Shown piece by piece: positions 33,171-41,835 of a stretch of DNA of 48,399 nucleotides. Source of the DNA: an uncultured Lachnospiraceae bacterium (GTDB lineage Bacteria; Bacillota; Clostridia; Lachnospirales; Lachnospiraceae); contig CANQAR010000014.1 of the NCBI GenBank assembly GCA_947588845.1, forward strand, positions 1 to 48,399. Direction: 5' to 3'. The notes under the pieces are model-generated. The model saw only the letters and a list, made by a program, of their open reading frames with translations, was not told where the DNA came from and ran no database searches. Numbering within the stretch: position 1 is the first letter of the stretch; every line of letters begins with the position of its first letter. Position numbers and translations under genes: made by a program.

Positions 33171-34559
33171 ATGGAGAAGACAATGGAAAAGATTGTTGCT
33201 CTCGCGAAAGGCAGAGGTTTTGTGTATCCCGGTTCCGAGATTTACGGCGGGCTTGCGAACACCTGGGACTACGGCAATCTTGGTGTTGAGCTTAAGAACA
33301 ATGTAAAGAAAGCATGGTGGCAGAAATTTGTTACGGAGAATCCTTACAATGTCGGCGTTGACTGCGCGATTCTGATGAATCCACAGACCTGGGTGGCGTC
33401 CGGACATCTCGGCGGCTTTGCTGATCCGCTGATGGACTGCAAGGAATGTCATGAGCGCTTCCGCGCGGACAAGCTGATCGAGGATTACTGCAAGGAGCAG
33501 GGGATAGAGCTTCCGAAGCCGATCGATGCTTTTTCTCAGGAGGAGATGAAGAATTTTATCGAGGACAACAACATTCCATGTCCGACCTGCGGCAAACATA
33601 ATTTCACGGATATCCGTCAGTTCAACCTCATGTTCAAGACCTTCCAGGGCGTGACCGAGGACGCGAAGAACACGGTTTATCTGAGACCGGAGACAGCGCA
33701 GGGTATTTTTGTCAATTTCAAGAATGTGCAGAGGACTTCCAGAAAGAAGCTGCCGTTCGGCATCGCGCAGATCGGCAAGTCTTTCCGCAATGAGATCACG
33801 CCGGGCAACTTTACGTTCCGCACGCGTGAGTTTGAGCAGATGGAACTGGAATTTTTCTGTGTGCCGGGCACAGACCTTGACTGGTTCAATTACTGGAGAA
33901 GCTTCTGCATCGACTGGCTGAAAGCGCTTGGCATGAAGGAAGAAGAGATGCGCGTGCGCGATCATACGCCGGAAGAACTCTGCTTCTACAGCAAGGGTAC
34001 GACGGATATCGAGTTCCTCTTCCCGTTCGGCTGGGGCGAGCTCTGGGGTATCGCGGACCGCACCGATTACGACCTGACGCAGCATCAGACGGTGTCCGGC
34101 CAGGATATGACTTATTTTGACGATGAGAGAAAAGAGAAATATATTCCGTACGTGATCGAGCCGTCGCTCGGCGCGGACCGTGTTGTGCTCGCGTTCCTGT
34201 GCAGCGCGTACGACGAGGAGGAACTGGAGGGCGGAGATATGCGCACCGTGCTTCACTTCCATCCGGCGCTCGCTCCGGTAAAGGTCGGCGTGCTTCCGCT
34301 TTCCAAGAAGCTGAACGAGGGCGCGGAGAAGGTCTACACAATGCTCTCAAAATATTATAACTGCGAGTTTGACGACAGAGGAAACATCGGCAAGCGCTAC
34401 AGAAGACAGGATGAGATTGGAACGCCGTTCTGCGTGACTTATGATTTCGATTCTGAAACGGATGGAGCGGTGACTGTGCGCGACCGTGACACGATGGCGC
34501 AGGAGCGCGTGAAGATTGAAGATCTGAAAGCGTATCTGGAGGAGAAGTTCCAGTTCTGA
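33171..34559 (+). CDS. glyQS: Glycyl-tRNA synthetase, alpha2 type
   Basis: A 462-residue class II aminoacyl-tRNA synthetase of the single-chain (eukaryote-like) type. Class II motif 1 is in [15 protein letters not shown], motif 2 in [17 protein letters not shown], and motif 3 in [14 protein letters not shown]; the C-terminal anticodon-binding domain ends [10 protein letters not shown]. It contains the family's [11 protein letters not shown] insert. It attaches glycine to tRNA-Gly in the cytoplasm. ATG 33171 follows AGGAGGAG; it is co-transcribed with the lipoprotein upstream and ends in an intrinsic terminator. Confidence 0.97.
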   Translation: MEKTMEKIVALAKGRGFVYPGSEIYGGLANTWDYGNLGVELKNNVKKAWWQKFVTENPYNVGVDCAILMNPQTWVASGHLGGFADPLMDCKECHERFRADKLIEDYCKEQGIELPKPIDAFSQEEMKNFIEDNNIPCPTCGKHNFTDIRQFNLMFKTFQGVTEDAKNTVYLRPETAQGIFVNFKNVQRTSRKKLPFGIAQIGKSFRNEITPGNFTFRTREFEQMELEFFCVPGTDLDWFNYWRSFCIDWLKALGMKEEEMRVRDHTPEELCFYSKGTTDIEFLFPFGWGELWGIADRTDYDLTQHQTVSGQDMTYFDDERKEKYIPYVIEPSLGADRVVLAFLCSAYDEEELEGGDMRTVLHFHPALAPVKVGVLPLSKKLNEGAEKVYTMLSKYYNCEFDDRGNIGKRYRRQDEIGTPFCVTYDFDSETDGAVTVRDRDTMAQERVKIEDLKAYLEEKFQF

Positions 34560-34605
34560 TCTTTAGGTCTGTTCCGCAGGTCACAAAATAAATAATAACA
34601 GGCGC

Positions 34606-34624
34606 AAAACGCTCTGCGTTTTTA
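34606..34624 (+). terminator. Intrinsic terminator of glyQS
   Basis: AAAACGC (34606-34612), TCT loop, GCGTTTTT with T-run to 34623. It is nested in a wider GGCGCAAA (34601-34608)/TTTGCGCC (34630-34637) pairing. Confidence 0.75.
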
Positions 34625-34637
34625 TGCGGTTTGCGCC

Positions 34638-34666
34638 TTGAAGCGGCTGGAAATTTTTGTTATAAT
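34638..34666 (+). promoter_or_regulatory. Promoter of pfp
   Basis: TTGAAG (34638-34643), 17-bp spacer, TATAAT (34661-34666), immediately after the glyQS terminator; ATG follows at 34716. Confidence 0.7.
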
Positions 34667-34715
34667 CTGGAAAGGTTGTTTACAGTTACTATAAGAGATC
34701 AGGAGGAGCTTAATT

Positions 34716-35963
34716 ATGAAAGGTAATATTGTAGTAGGACAGTCCGGCGGACCGACGGCTGTCATCAATTCCAGTCTTGCAGGCGTGTTCAGCGCGGCGA
34801 AGGCACTGGGTGTAAAGAAGATTTATGGCATGCATCACGGCATTCAGGGTTTCCTGAATGAGGATCTGGTAGATATGAGCGAGTACGTAAAGGATGACAA
34901 GGATGTGGAGCTTCTCAAGAGAACTCCGTCTGCTTTCCTTGGCTCCTGCCGCTACAAGATGCCGAAGATCGAGGGCAACGAGGCTGTCTATGACAAAGTT
35001 TTCGAGATCATGGAGAAGTATGATATTGAGTGCCTGTTCTACATCGGCGGCAATGACTCCATGGATACGATCAAGATGCTGTCTGACTATGCGGCTCTGA
35101 AGGGCAAACCGCAGAGATTCATGGGCGTTCCGAAGACAATCGACAACGATCTTCCGATCACTGATCACTGCCCGGGCTACGGTTCCGCGGCAAAATATAT
35201 CGCGACCTCCCTTAAGGAGATCATCCGCGACAACTCCAGCTTCGGCATCGAGAAGCCGACCATCCTGATCGTGGAGATCATGGGACGTCACGCAGGCTGG
35301 CTGACCGCGGCTGCAGCACTTTCCAGAGGTGAGGACTGCGAAGGTCCGGATATGATTTATCTGCCGGAGGCAGTTTTTGATATGGATGACTTCATGGCGA
35401 GGGTGAAGAAGCTTTCTGAGGAGAAGAGCTCCGTGGTCATCGCGGTTTCCGAGGGAATCAAGATCGCGGACGGCCGTTTCGTGTGCGAGCTCGGCAATGC
35501 TTCCGATTATGTGGACGCATTCGGCCACAAGCAGCTCTCCGGCTGCGGCGTTGTTCTCGCGAACAAGATCGCTGAGGCGTATGGTCTGAAGACCCGTGCA
35601 GTAGAGTTCTCCACACTGCAGAGAGCGGCTACACACATTGCATCCCTTCAGGATATCAACGAGGCGTTCAACGTAGGTTATCTTGCATGCCAGGCCGCGA
35701 ACGACGGCAAGACAGGCATGATGATCACGATCGACGTCAAGGAGCGCGATCCGTATCAGGTTGGCTACAGCATCTATGATATCCACGCAATCGCGAACGT
35801 GGAGCGTGCGGTGCCGGCTGAATGGATCATCAACGACGGAACCGATGTCAGCGATGAGTATGTGAAGTATGCGCGTCCGCTGATTCTTGGCGAGCTGAAT
35901 CCGCTGATGGTGAACGGAACACCGCAGCACCTTGTGCTGAACAAATCCACCTACAGAAAATAA
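34716..35963 (+). CDS. pfp: 6-phosphofructokinase, pyrophosphate type
   Basis: A 415-residue phosphofructokinase. Start motif GQSGGPTAVINSS binds the phosphoryl donor. The two positions that separate ATP- from PPi-dependent enzymes both read as PPi type: GGNDS (111-115) has Asp where ATP enzymes have the second Gly of GGDGS, and PKTIDND (139-145) has Lys where they have Gly. MGRHAGW (189-195) is the substrate-binding loop. It would make fructose 1,6-bisphosphate reversibly from PPi. ATG 34716 follows AGGAGG. It is flanked by its own promoter and terminator, with the PPi-linked ppdK directly downstream. Donor specificity is a prediction; GGND instead of GGDD is a small deviation. Confidence 0.9.
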   Translation: MKGNIVVGQSGGPTAVINSSLAGVFSAAKALGVKKIYGMHHGIQGFLNEDLVDMSEYVKDDKDVELLKRTPSAFLGSCRYKMPKIEGNEAVYDKVFEIMEKYDIECLFYIGGNDSMDTIKMLSDYAALKGKPQRFMGVPKTIDNDLPITDHCPGYGSAAKYIATSLKEIIRDNSSFGIEKPTILIVEIMGRHAGWLTAAAALSRGEDCEGPDMIYLPEAVFDMDDFMARVKKLSEEKSSVVIAVSEGIKIADGRFVCELGNASDYVDAFGHKQLSGCGVVLANKIAEAYGLKTRAVEFSTLQRAATHIASLQDINEAFNVGYLACQAANDGKTGMMITIDVKERDPYQVGYSIYDIHAIANVERAVPAEWIINDGTDVSDEYVKYARPLILGELNPLMVNGTPQHLVLNKSTYRK

Positions 35964-35982
35964 TCCGGAAACCGGAAAACGG

Positions 35983-36006
35983 CGCCCCGCATTGCGGGGC
36001 GTTTTT
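35983..36006 (+). terminator. Intrinsic terminator of pfp
   Basis: CGCCCCGC (35983-35990), ATT loop, GCGGGGCG (35994-36001), then TTTTT. Confidence 0.9.
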
Positions 36007-36015
36007 CCGCGAGTG

Positions 36016-36030
36016 TCACTGTTCACTCCG
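36016..36030 (-). repeat. Copy of a dispersed 15-base motif
   Basis: On the minus strand CGGAGTGAACAGTGA, identical to 45039-45053 and one base from 40869-40883 on the plus strand. Confidence 0.55.
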
Positions 36031-36121
36031 TGACCAGCAACAACGCTCCGCGATGCACAGAAATGGGAGAGTGAACTGTAACCCGCAAGTGCATTTTTTG
36101 CGTGCAATTTGAAGGATTTCC

Positions 36122-36149
36122 TTGACGGAATCTGGAAATATGTTACAAT
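36122..36149 (+). promoter_or_regulatory. Promoter of ppdK
   Basis: TTGACG (36122-36127), 16-bp spacer, TACAAT (36144-36149), with the start codon at 36192. Confidence 0.7.
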
Positions 36150-36191
36150 TAAGTGAAAGCTTTGAATATTATGTTAGGAGGCATGAAAAAC

Positions 36192-38822
36192 ATGGCAAAC
36201 AAATGGGTGTATATGTTTACGGAAGGCAATGCCGGCATGAGGAATCTTCTCGGCGGCAAGGGCGCGAACCTTGCAGAGATGACGAATCTGGGTCTTCCGG
36301 TACCGCAGGGCTTTACGATCACGACGGAAGCCTGCACGCAGTACTATGAGGACGGCAAATGGATCAACGACGAGATCATGGGACAGGTTATGGAAGCTGT
36401 CGAGAAAATGGAAAAGATCACCGGAAAGAAATTCGGCGATATGGAGAATCCGCTTCTCGTATCCGTACGTTCCGGTGCAAGGGCATCCATGCCAGGTATG
36501 ATGGACACGATCCTGAACCTCGGTTTGAATGAGGACGTCGTCAAGGTTCTGGCCGAGAAGTCCGGCAACCCGCGCTGGGCATGGGACTGCTACCGCAGAT
36601 TTATCCAGATGTTCTCAGACGTTGTCATGGAAGTGGGCAAGAAGTATTTCGAAGAGCTGATCGACAAGATGAAAGCTGAGAAGGGCGTGCAGCAGGACGT
36701 TGAGCTGACTGCTGACGACCTGAAAGAGCTTGCAAATCAGTTCAAGGCTGAGTACAAGGACAAGATCGGCAAAGATTTCCCGACCGATCCGAAGGATCAG
36801 CTGATCGAGGCGATTAAGGCCGTGTTCCGTTCCTGGGACAACCCGCGTGCAAACGTATACCGCCGCGACAACGATATCCCGTATTCCTGGGGTACCGCGG
36901 TCAACGTACAGATGATGGCGTTCGGAAACATGGGCGATACCTCCGGCACGGGCGTTGCGTTCACGCGTGACCCGGCGACCGGTGAGAAGCACCTGATGGG
37001 CGAGTTCCTGATGAACGCGCAGGGCGAGGATGTTGTGGCAGGTGTCCGCACCCCGCAGAAGATCGACCAGCTGATGGAAGTCATGCCGGAAGTGTACGAT
37101 CAGTTTGTAAACATCTGCAAGATCCTTGAGGATCATTATCATGACATGCAGGATATGGAGTTCACGATCGAGGACAAGCATCTCTACATGCTCCAGACCC
37201 GTAACGGCAAGAGAACCGCGAAGGCAGCTCTGAAGATCGCGATCGACCTCGTGGCAGAGGGCAGGATCACGGAGAAGCAGGCTGTGGCGATGATTGACCC
37301 GAGAAACCTTGACTCTCTGCTTCATCCGCAGTTTGACGCGCAGGCCCTGAAAGAGGCGAAGCCGGTCGCGAAGGCGCTCGGAGCATCCCCGGGAGCTGCA
37401 TGCGGAAGAATCGTGTTCACGGCTGAGGACGCGAAGATGTGGGGTCAGAAGGGCAAGAAGGTCGTGCTGGTACGTCTTGAGACCTCCCCGGAGGATATCG
37501 AGGGAATGAAGAACGCGCAGGGTATCCTGACTGTCCGCGGCGGTATGACGAGCCACGCTGCCGTTGTAGCCCGTGGTATGGGACGCTGCTGCGTATCCGG
37601 CTGCGGCGACATCATCATGGATGAGGAGAACAAGAAGTTCACGCTCGCAGGCAAGGAGTATCATGAAGGAGATTTCATCTCACTCGACGGCTCCACAGGA
37701 AATATTTACGATGGAAAGATTCCGACCGTTGACGCGACGATCGCCGGAGAGTTTGGCACGATCATGGAGTGGGCGGACAAATACAGAAGGATGAAGGTCA
37801 GAACGAACGCGGATACGCCGGCAGACGCGAAGAGAGCACATGAGCTCGGCGCTGAGGGCATCGGTCTCTGCCGTACGGAGCATATGTTCTTCGAGGGCAA
37901 CCGTATCGACGCATTCCGTGAGATGATCTGCTCCGAGACAGTGGAAGAGAGAGAGAAAGCGCTTGAGAAGATCCTTCCGGAACAGCAGAGCGACTTCGAG
38001 GCGCTGTATGAGGCGCTTGAGGGAGATCCGGTGACGATCCGTTTCCTGGATCCGCCTCTTCACGAGTTCGTGCCGACCGAGGAGGAAGACATCCGCAAGC
38101 TGGCGTTCGCGCAGGACAAGAGCGTGGAAACGATCAAAGCGATCATCGACTCTCTGCATGAGTTCAACCCGATGCTCGGACACCGCGGCTGCCGTCTGCT
38201 TGTCACTTATCCGGAAATTGCGAAGATGCAGACACAGGCTGTCATCCGCTCCGCAATCAACGTGAAGAAGAGACATCCGGACTGGAACATCTGCCCGGAG
38301 ATCATGATTCCGCTCATTGGAGATATCAAGGAGCTGGTATTTGTCAAGAAGATCGTCGTCGCCACAGCTGACGCTGAGATTGAGGCGGCAGGCTCCGACC
38401 TGAAGTACCAGGTAGGTACGATGATTGAGATCCCGCGTGCTGCCCTGACAGCGGACGAGATCGCGAAAGAGGCTGACTTCTTCTGCTTCGGAACGAACGA
38501 CCTGACACAGATGTGCTACGGTTTCTCGCGCGACGACTCCAGCAAGTTCCTGAACGCTTACTTCGACGCGAAGATCCTCGAGAACGACCCGTTTGCGAAG
38601 CTCGACCAGTCAGGCGTAGGAAAACTGATGGATACGGCAATCAAGCTCGGCAAGCCGGTGAACCCGAACCTTCATATCGGTATCTGCGGCGAGCACGGCG
38701 GCGATCCGTCATCCGTAGAGTTCTGCCATAAGCTCGGACTTGACTATGTATCCTGCTCACCGTTCCGTGTTCCGATCGCGAGACTCGCGGCGGCACAGGC
38801 GGCTATCGCTGATGGAGAATAA
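36192..38822 (+). CDS. ppdK: Pyruvate, phosphate dikinase
   Basis: An 876-residue enzyme that interconverts pyruvate, ATP and phosphate with PEP, AMP and PPi. The N-terminal nucleotide-binding domain opens with FTEGNAG and GGKGANLAEM. The swivelling phosphohistidine domain has GGMTSHAAVVARG with catalytic His at residue 455, the position known for the clostridial enzyme, which supports the ATG at 36192 over two upstream starts; TAGGAGG lies 10 bases before it. The C-terminal PEP/pyruvate barrel has FGTNDLTQ and ICGEHGGDP. In PPi-based glycolysis it produces ATP from PEP in place of pyruvate kinase. It has its own promoter and terminator. Confidence 0.97.
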   Translation: MANKWVYMFTEGNAGMRNLLGGKGANLAEMTNLGLPVPQGFTITTEACTQYYEDGKWINDEIMGQVMEAVEKMEKITGKKFGDMENPLLVSVRSGARASMPGMMDTILNLGLNEDVVKVLAEKSGNPRWAWDCYRRFIQMFSDVVMEVGKKYFEELIDKMKAEKGVQQDVELTADDLKELANQFKAEYKDKIGKDFPTDPKDQLIEAIKAVFRSWDNPRANVYRRDNDIPYSWGTAVNVQMMAFGNMGDTSGTGVAFTRDPATGEKHLMGEFLMNAQGEDVVAGVRTPQKIDQLMEVMPEVYDQFVNICKILEDHYHDMQDMEFTIEDKHLYMLQTRNGKRTAKAALKIAIDLVAEGRITEKQAVAMIDPRNLDSLLHPQFDAQALKEAKPVAKALGASPGAACGRIVFTAEDAKMWGQKGKKVVLVRLETSPEDIEGMKNAQGILTVRGGMTSHAAVVARGMGRCCVSGCGDIIMDEENKKFTLAGKEYHEGDFISLDGSTGNIYDGKIPTVDATIAGEFGTIMEWADKYRRMKVRTNADTPADAKRAHELGAEGIGLCRTEHMFFEGNRIDAFREMICSETVEEREKALEKILPEQQSDFEALYEALEGDPVTIRFLDPPLHEFVPTEEEDIRKLAFAQDKSVETIKAIIDSLHEFNPMLGHRGCRLLVTYPEIAKMQTQAVIRSAINVKKRHPDWNICPEIMIPLIGDIKELVFVKKIVVATADAEIEAAGSDLKYQVGTMIEIPRAALTADEIAKEADFFCFGTNDLTQMCYGFSRDDSSKFLNAYFDAKILENDPFAKLDQSGVGKLMDTAIKLGKPVNPNLHIGICGEHGGDPSSVEFCHKLGLDYVSCSPFRVPIARLAAAQAAIADGE

Positions 38823-38857
38823 TAAAAGAATGCAGGCGAGTTTTGAATGAATTATGT

Positions 38858-38883
38858 GGGGGAAAGTGGTTACGCTTTCCCCC
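38858..38883 (+). terminator. Terminator hairpin of ppdK
   Basis: GGGGGAAAG (38858-38866) and CTTTCCCCC (38875-38883), eight-base loop, then GTTTG. Confidence 0.65.
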
Positions 38884-38890
38884 GTTTGCC

Positions 38891-39138
38891 GTTTACTATA
38901 GCAAACGTCAAAAATATTTGCCGTTTGCTGTAAACCCTCCGGGGGCGCTGAATGTCCAGTGGACATTCGTCCAGTGCCGGTTCTGAGTGCCGGTGGCACT
39001 CGTTTAGAACCGACCGGAACGGAGTGAAGACCCGGAACGGAGTGGAGGTGCGCACGAATTTGAAGCGGAAAATGCCGCTTGAGCGGCACAAATTCGGCGC
39101 AGGGAACGAGCAAAACGAAAATCGTTTTGTCGTTCCCC
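38891..39138. repeat. Multi-hairpin repeat element, copy B
   Basis: Successive structures. GTTTAC..AGCAAACG (38891-38907) pairs with CGTTTGCTGTAAAC (38922-38935). GAATGTCC-AGT-GGACATTC is at 38950-38968. CGGTTCT (38978-38984)/AGAACCG (39006-39012) encloses GAGTGCC-GGT-GGCACTC. CCGGAACGGAGTG occurs twice (39014 and 39032). A long stem-loop at 39049-39101 has TGCGC/GCGCA, GAATTTG/CAAATTC and apical GCCGC-TTGA-GCGGC. Last, GGGAACGA.CAAAACGA-AAA-TCGTTTTGTCGTTCCC is at 39102-39137. The last two parts and a CCTCCGG linker match copy A at 2844-2966 in plan. A 69-codon frame here is an artefact of the palindromes. Confidence 0.75.
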
Positions 39139-39157
39139 ATAAAAAGGTGAAGATTGA

Positions 39158-39823
39158 ATGAATATTTTGATTGTGGAGGATGATTCTGCCGTCCGGCAGG
39201 AATTAAAACAGCTTCTGGAAAACGCGTTGTATGCGGTGACTGTGCTGTCCGAATTTGAGAAACCGGAGGAAGATATTCTGAAAACGCGGCCGGATCTCGT
39301 GCTGCTGGATGTGAACCTGCCGGGAAGATCCGGTTTCGACGTATGTCAGAAGGTCCGGGCAGTGTCGGACGTGCCGGTCATTTTTGTGACTGGCCGGGCG
39401 GATTCCATGGATGAGCTGAACGGAATGTTAAAAGGCGGGGACGACTACGTGACAAAACCGTTCAATCCTCCGGTGTTGCTGGCTCATATCGCGGCGGTTC
39501 TGAAGCGGAGCAGAAAAACCGCCGCGGAAGAAACCAGATTCCTCTATAAAGACGTGGAGCTGGATATGGCCTGCGGATGCGTCCGATATCAGGGGAAGCA
39601 GGCGGATTTATCGAAAAACGAGCTGAAGATTCTCTGTTATCTGTTCCGGCATAAAGGGGAAATTGTTCCGCGAATCGATCTGATCGAATATCTGTGGGAT
39701 CAGCGGATTTTTATTGATGACAATGCGCTCAGCGTCAATGTTGCCCGGCTTCGAAGCAGACTGGAGGAAATTGGAATTCATGATTTTATTGCGACAAAGC
39801 GCGGGATGGGATATCGGATATGA
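39158..39823 (+). CDS. OmpR-family response regulator of a Bce-type module
   Basis: A 221-residue regulator. Receiver with acidic E7-D8-D9, acceptor D51 (LVLLDVNLPG), switch Thr in VIFVTGR and Lys in YVTKPFN. The C-terminal winged helix (about 125-221) is of the OmpR/PhoB type (LSKNELKILCYLFRH, DNALSVNVARLRSRL). It overlaps the sensor kinase by 4 bp (ATGA) and lies upstream of an ABC transporter, the order of BceRS-BceAB modules. Expected target: the promoter of the transporter operon near 40.9 kb. The upstream start region follows the large hairpin of repeat copy B. Confidence 0.88.
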   Translation: MNILIVEDDSAVRQELKQLLENALYAVTVLSEFEKPEEDILKTRPDLVLLDVNLPGRSGFDVCQKVRAVSDVPVIFVTGRADSMDELNGMLKGGDDYVTKPFNPPVLLAHIAAVLKRSRKTAAEETRFLYKDVELDMACGCVRYQGKQADLSKNELKILCYLFRHKGEIVPRIDLIEYLWDQRIFIDDNALSVNVARLRSRLEEIGIHDFIATKRGMGYRI

Positions 39824-40836
39824 GCGTGACGGAGTTTATAAAGGACAAAATTTTATTGATTTTTCTGCATATAGGCTGCATGGTTCTCCTGGCAGCCTTT
39901 TTGCGTCTGACCGGATATCAGCGGGATTACTGCACGCTTATTCTGATCTGCTGGTGTCTGATTCTTGCGGTCTGGCTGTCGGTACAGTTCTTTTTGCGGA
40001 GAGAGTATTTCCGGAAGATGGAAGCGGTTATGGACAGGCTGGATCAGAGATATCTGCTGGGAGAGCTTATGCCGCAGTCTTTCCGGCTGGAGGACCGGCT
40101 GTACCGTGCCCTGATCCGCAGTTCCAATAAAGCTGTGATTGAGCGGCTCCGCCATATGGAGGATGAACAGAGAGAATACAGGGAATACATGGAAAGCTGG
40201 GTGCATGAAGTCAAGGCGCCCATTACGGGGATTGCGCTGTACTGTGAAAATCACAGGGATGCGGGGAGCAGATATATCGCGGCGGAGAACCGGAAGATAG
40301 AAAATTATGTGGAGATGGTGCTGTACTATGCCCGCTCGGATGAAGTCTATAAAGATTATATGATCGCGGAAACCGATCTTCAGGAAATTGTGGAAGAGGC
40401 GCTGATGAAAAACAAGTATTATCTAATCCAGCGCGGCATACGGGCTGAGGCGGACTGCCCGGATCAGGTATTTACAGATAAAAAGTGGATCGAATTTATT
40501 TTAAACCAGCTTTTGCTGAACAGCGCAAAATATTCCAGAGAAAAGAATGCGTATATCAAAATCTCTACGGAACGTCTGGATCGGGGAGTTTTGCTGAAAG
40601 TGAAAGATAACGGCATTGGGATCCCAGGCGAAGAACTGCCCCGGATTTTTGAGAAGGGTTTTACCGGGACAAATGGAAGAGATACGGAGAGGTCAACGGG
40701 AATGGGCTTGTATCTGTGCCGCAAACTCTGCGGAAAACTGGGGATCGGAATCCGGGCAGTGTCCAGGGAAGGAGAAGGAACAGAAGTGATTCTGGAATTT
40801 CCCGTCAGTTCCCACTTTTCAGATTTTCGTGGCTGA
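39820..40836 (+). CDS. Intramembrane-sensing (BceS-like) histidine kinase
   Basis: A 338-residue kinase with two N-terminal membrane helices (about 12-32 and 38-58) and almost no outside loop, the hallmark of intramembrane-sensing kinases that read the state of a partner transporter. Phospho-acceptor His129 is in WVHEVKAPITG. The ATPase domain has N-box NQLLLNSAKY, G1 DNGIGI and G2 STGMGLYLC. The start overlaps the regulator stop (ATGA). By analogy with Bacillus BceS, it probably detects antimicrobial-peptide transport by the ABC pair downstream. Confidence 0.88.
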   Translation: MSVTEFIKDKILLIFLHIGCMVLLAAFLRLTGYQRDYCTLILICWCLILAVWLSVQFFLRREYFRKMEAVMDRLDQRYLLGELMPQSFRLEDRLYRALIRSSNKAVIERLRHMEDEQREYREYMESWVHEVKAPITGIALYCENHRDAGSRYIAAENRKIENYVEMVLYYARSDEVYKDYMIAETDLQEIVEEALMKNKYYLIQRGIRAEADCPDQVFTDKKWIEFILNQLLLNSAKYSREKNAYIKISTERLDRGVLLKVKDNGIGIPGEELPRIFEKGFTGTNGRDTERSTGMGLYLCRKLCGKLGIGIRAVSREGEGTEVILEFPVSSHFSDFRG

Positions 40837-40868
40837 ATTGGAAAGTCTTTGGTTACAAGCTGATATTT

Positions 40869-40883
40869 CGGAGTGAACAGTAA
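40869..40883 (+). repeat. Copy of a dispersed 15-base motif
   Basis: CGGAGTGAACAGTAA, one base different from the copies at 36016-36030 (minus) and 45039-45053 (plus). Confidence 0.5.
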
Positions 40884-40923
40884 CAGTCTTTCAAAATTGT
40901 AAGATTCAGGAAAGGGAATTCAA

Positions 40924-40952
40924 TACAAAACGGATGGATATTCTGCTATAGT
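40924..40952 (+). promoter_or_regulatory. Possible promoter of the ABC transporter operon
   Basis: A TATAGT -10 box (40947-40952) with only a poor -35 (TACAAA, 40924-40929, 17-bp spacing), as is usual for promoters that need a response regulator. The 231-bp gap has no gene. Confidence 0.35.
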
Positions 40953-41067
40953 AAGTGCAGAACCGTAGTTCACGATTTGCTGACTCGGCAGAGAGCTGCC
41001 GGTTATGGAATGAAACGGGCACAACCCGCGTCCTGCGGCGGACCTGGATGGGAGAGGAGTGAATAAG

Positions 41068-41835
41068 ATGCAGGATATCATTCGTGTCTGTGACATAGAA
41101 AAATATTACGGAAATGGGAGCCGTGTGACCAAAGCAGTTGACAGGGTGAGTTTTACAGTGGAAAAGGGAGAGTTCATTGGAGTGATGGGCGCTTCCGGAT
41201 CCGGTAAAACCACCCTTTTAAATGTGCTGTCGACGATCGATACGGTGACATCGGGACATATCTATTACGGGGATGTGGATATCACAGAGCTATCGGAAGA
41301 TCAGCTGTCCGATTTCCGCAGGAAGAATCTGGGATTTGTATTTCAGGATTATAATCTGCTGGATACGCTGACCATGGAAGAAAATATCATGCTTGCAATG
41401 ACAATGCGCAGAAAAGACAGGGAGGAGATACAGGAGCGGTGCGAGGAGCTGCTGTCTCTTCTGGATATCACAGAGATCAGGGATCAGTTTCCCTATCAGG
41501 TGTCCGGAGGGCAGAAACAGCGGTGCGCCTGCGCGAGGGCGATGGCGAATCATCCGCAGCTTCTTCTCGCGGATGAGCCGACCGGGGCTCTGGATTCCCG
41601 GTCCGCACAGATTCTGCTGCAGACCTTTACGGACATGAACCGCAGGATGGGAGCCACCATTTTCATGGTGACCCATGATGCGTTTTCGGCAAGCTACTGC
41701 GGGAGGATTCTGTTTCTGAAGGATGGGAAGATTTTTCATGAGCTGGTCCGAGGGGAACGGAAACGCCGTGATTTCCTGAATGAGATTCTGGATGTGCTTT
41801 CTCTGACAGGAGGTGAGCTCTCCGATGAAAAATAA
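41068..41835 (+). CDS. ABC transporter ATP-binding protein, Bce-type
   Basis: A 255-residue ABC ATPase. Walker A GASGSGKTT, Q-loop FQDYNLL, signature VSGGQKQRCACARA, Walker B LLLADEPTGALD and switch His in MVTHD are all present. It is of the MacB/BceA class that works with a large FtsX-like permease. ATG 41068 has AGGAG eight bases upstream; a GTG at 41059 lies in that site. It overlaps the permease gene by 11 bp. With it, it is expected to free the cell from peptides that bind lipid intermediates of wall synthesis. Confidence 0.9.
   Translation: MQDIIRVCDIEKYYGNGSRVTKAVDRVSFTVEKGEFIGVMGASGSGKTTLLNVLSTIDTVTSGHIYYGDVDITELSEDQLSDFRRKNLGFVFQDYNLLDTLTMEENIMLAMTMRRKDREEIQERCEELLSLLDITEIRDQFPYQVSGGQKQRCACARAMANHPQLLLADEPTGALDSRSAQILLQTFTDMNRRMGATIFMVTHDAFSASYCGRILFLKDGKIFHELVRGERKRRDFLNEILDVLSLTGGELSDEK

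Noticed and set aside
34710-36107. A 465-residue minus-strand open frame opposite pfp
   Set aside because: It mirrors the codon pattern of a clear phosphofructokinase gene on the plus strand and has no recognisable domain; a shadow. The same applies to long opposite-strand frames over era, the M16C peptidase, ppdK and the hybrid kinase.
38952-39161. A 69-codon plus-strand frame before the response regulator
   Set aside because: It lies entirely within repeat copy B and reflects its palindromes.
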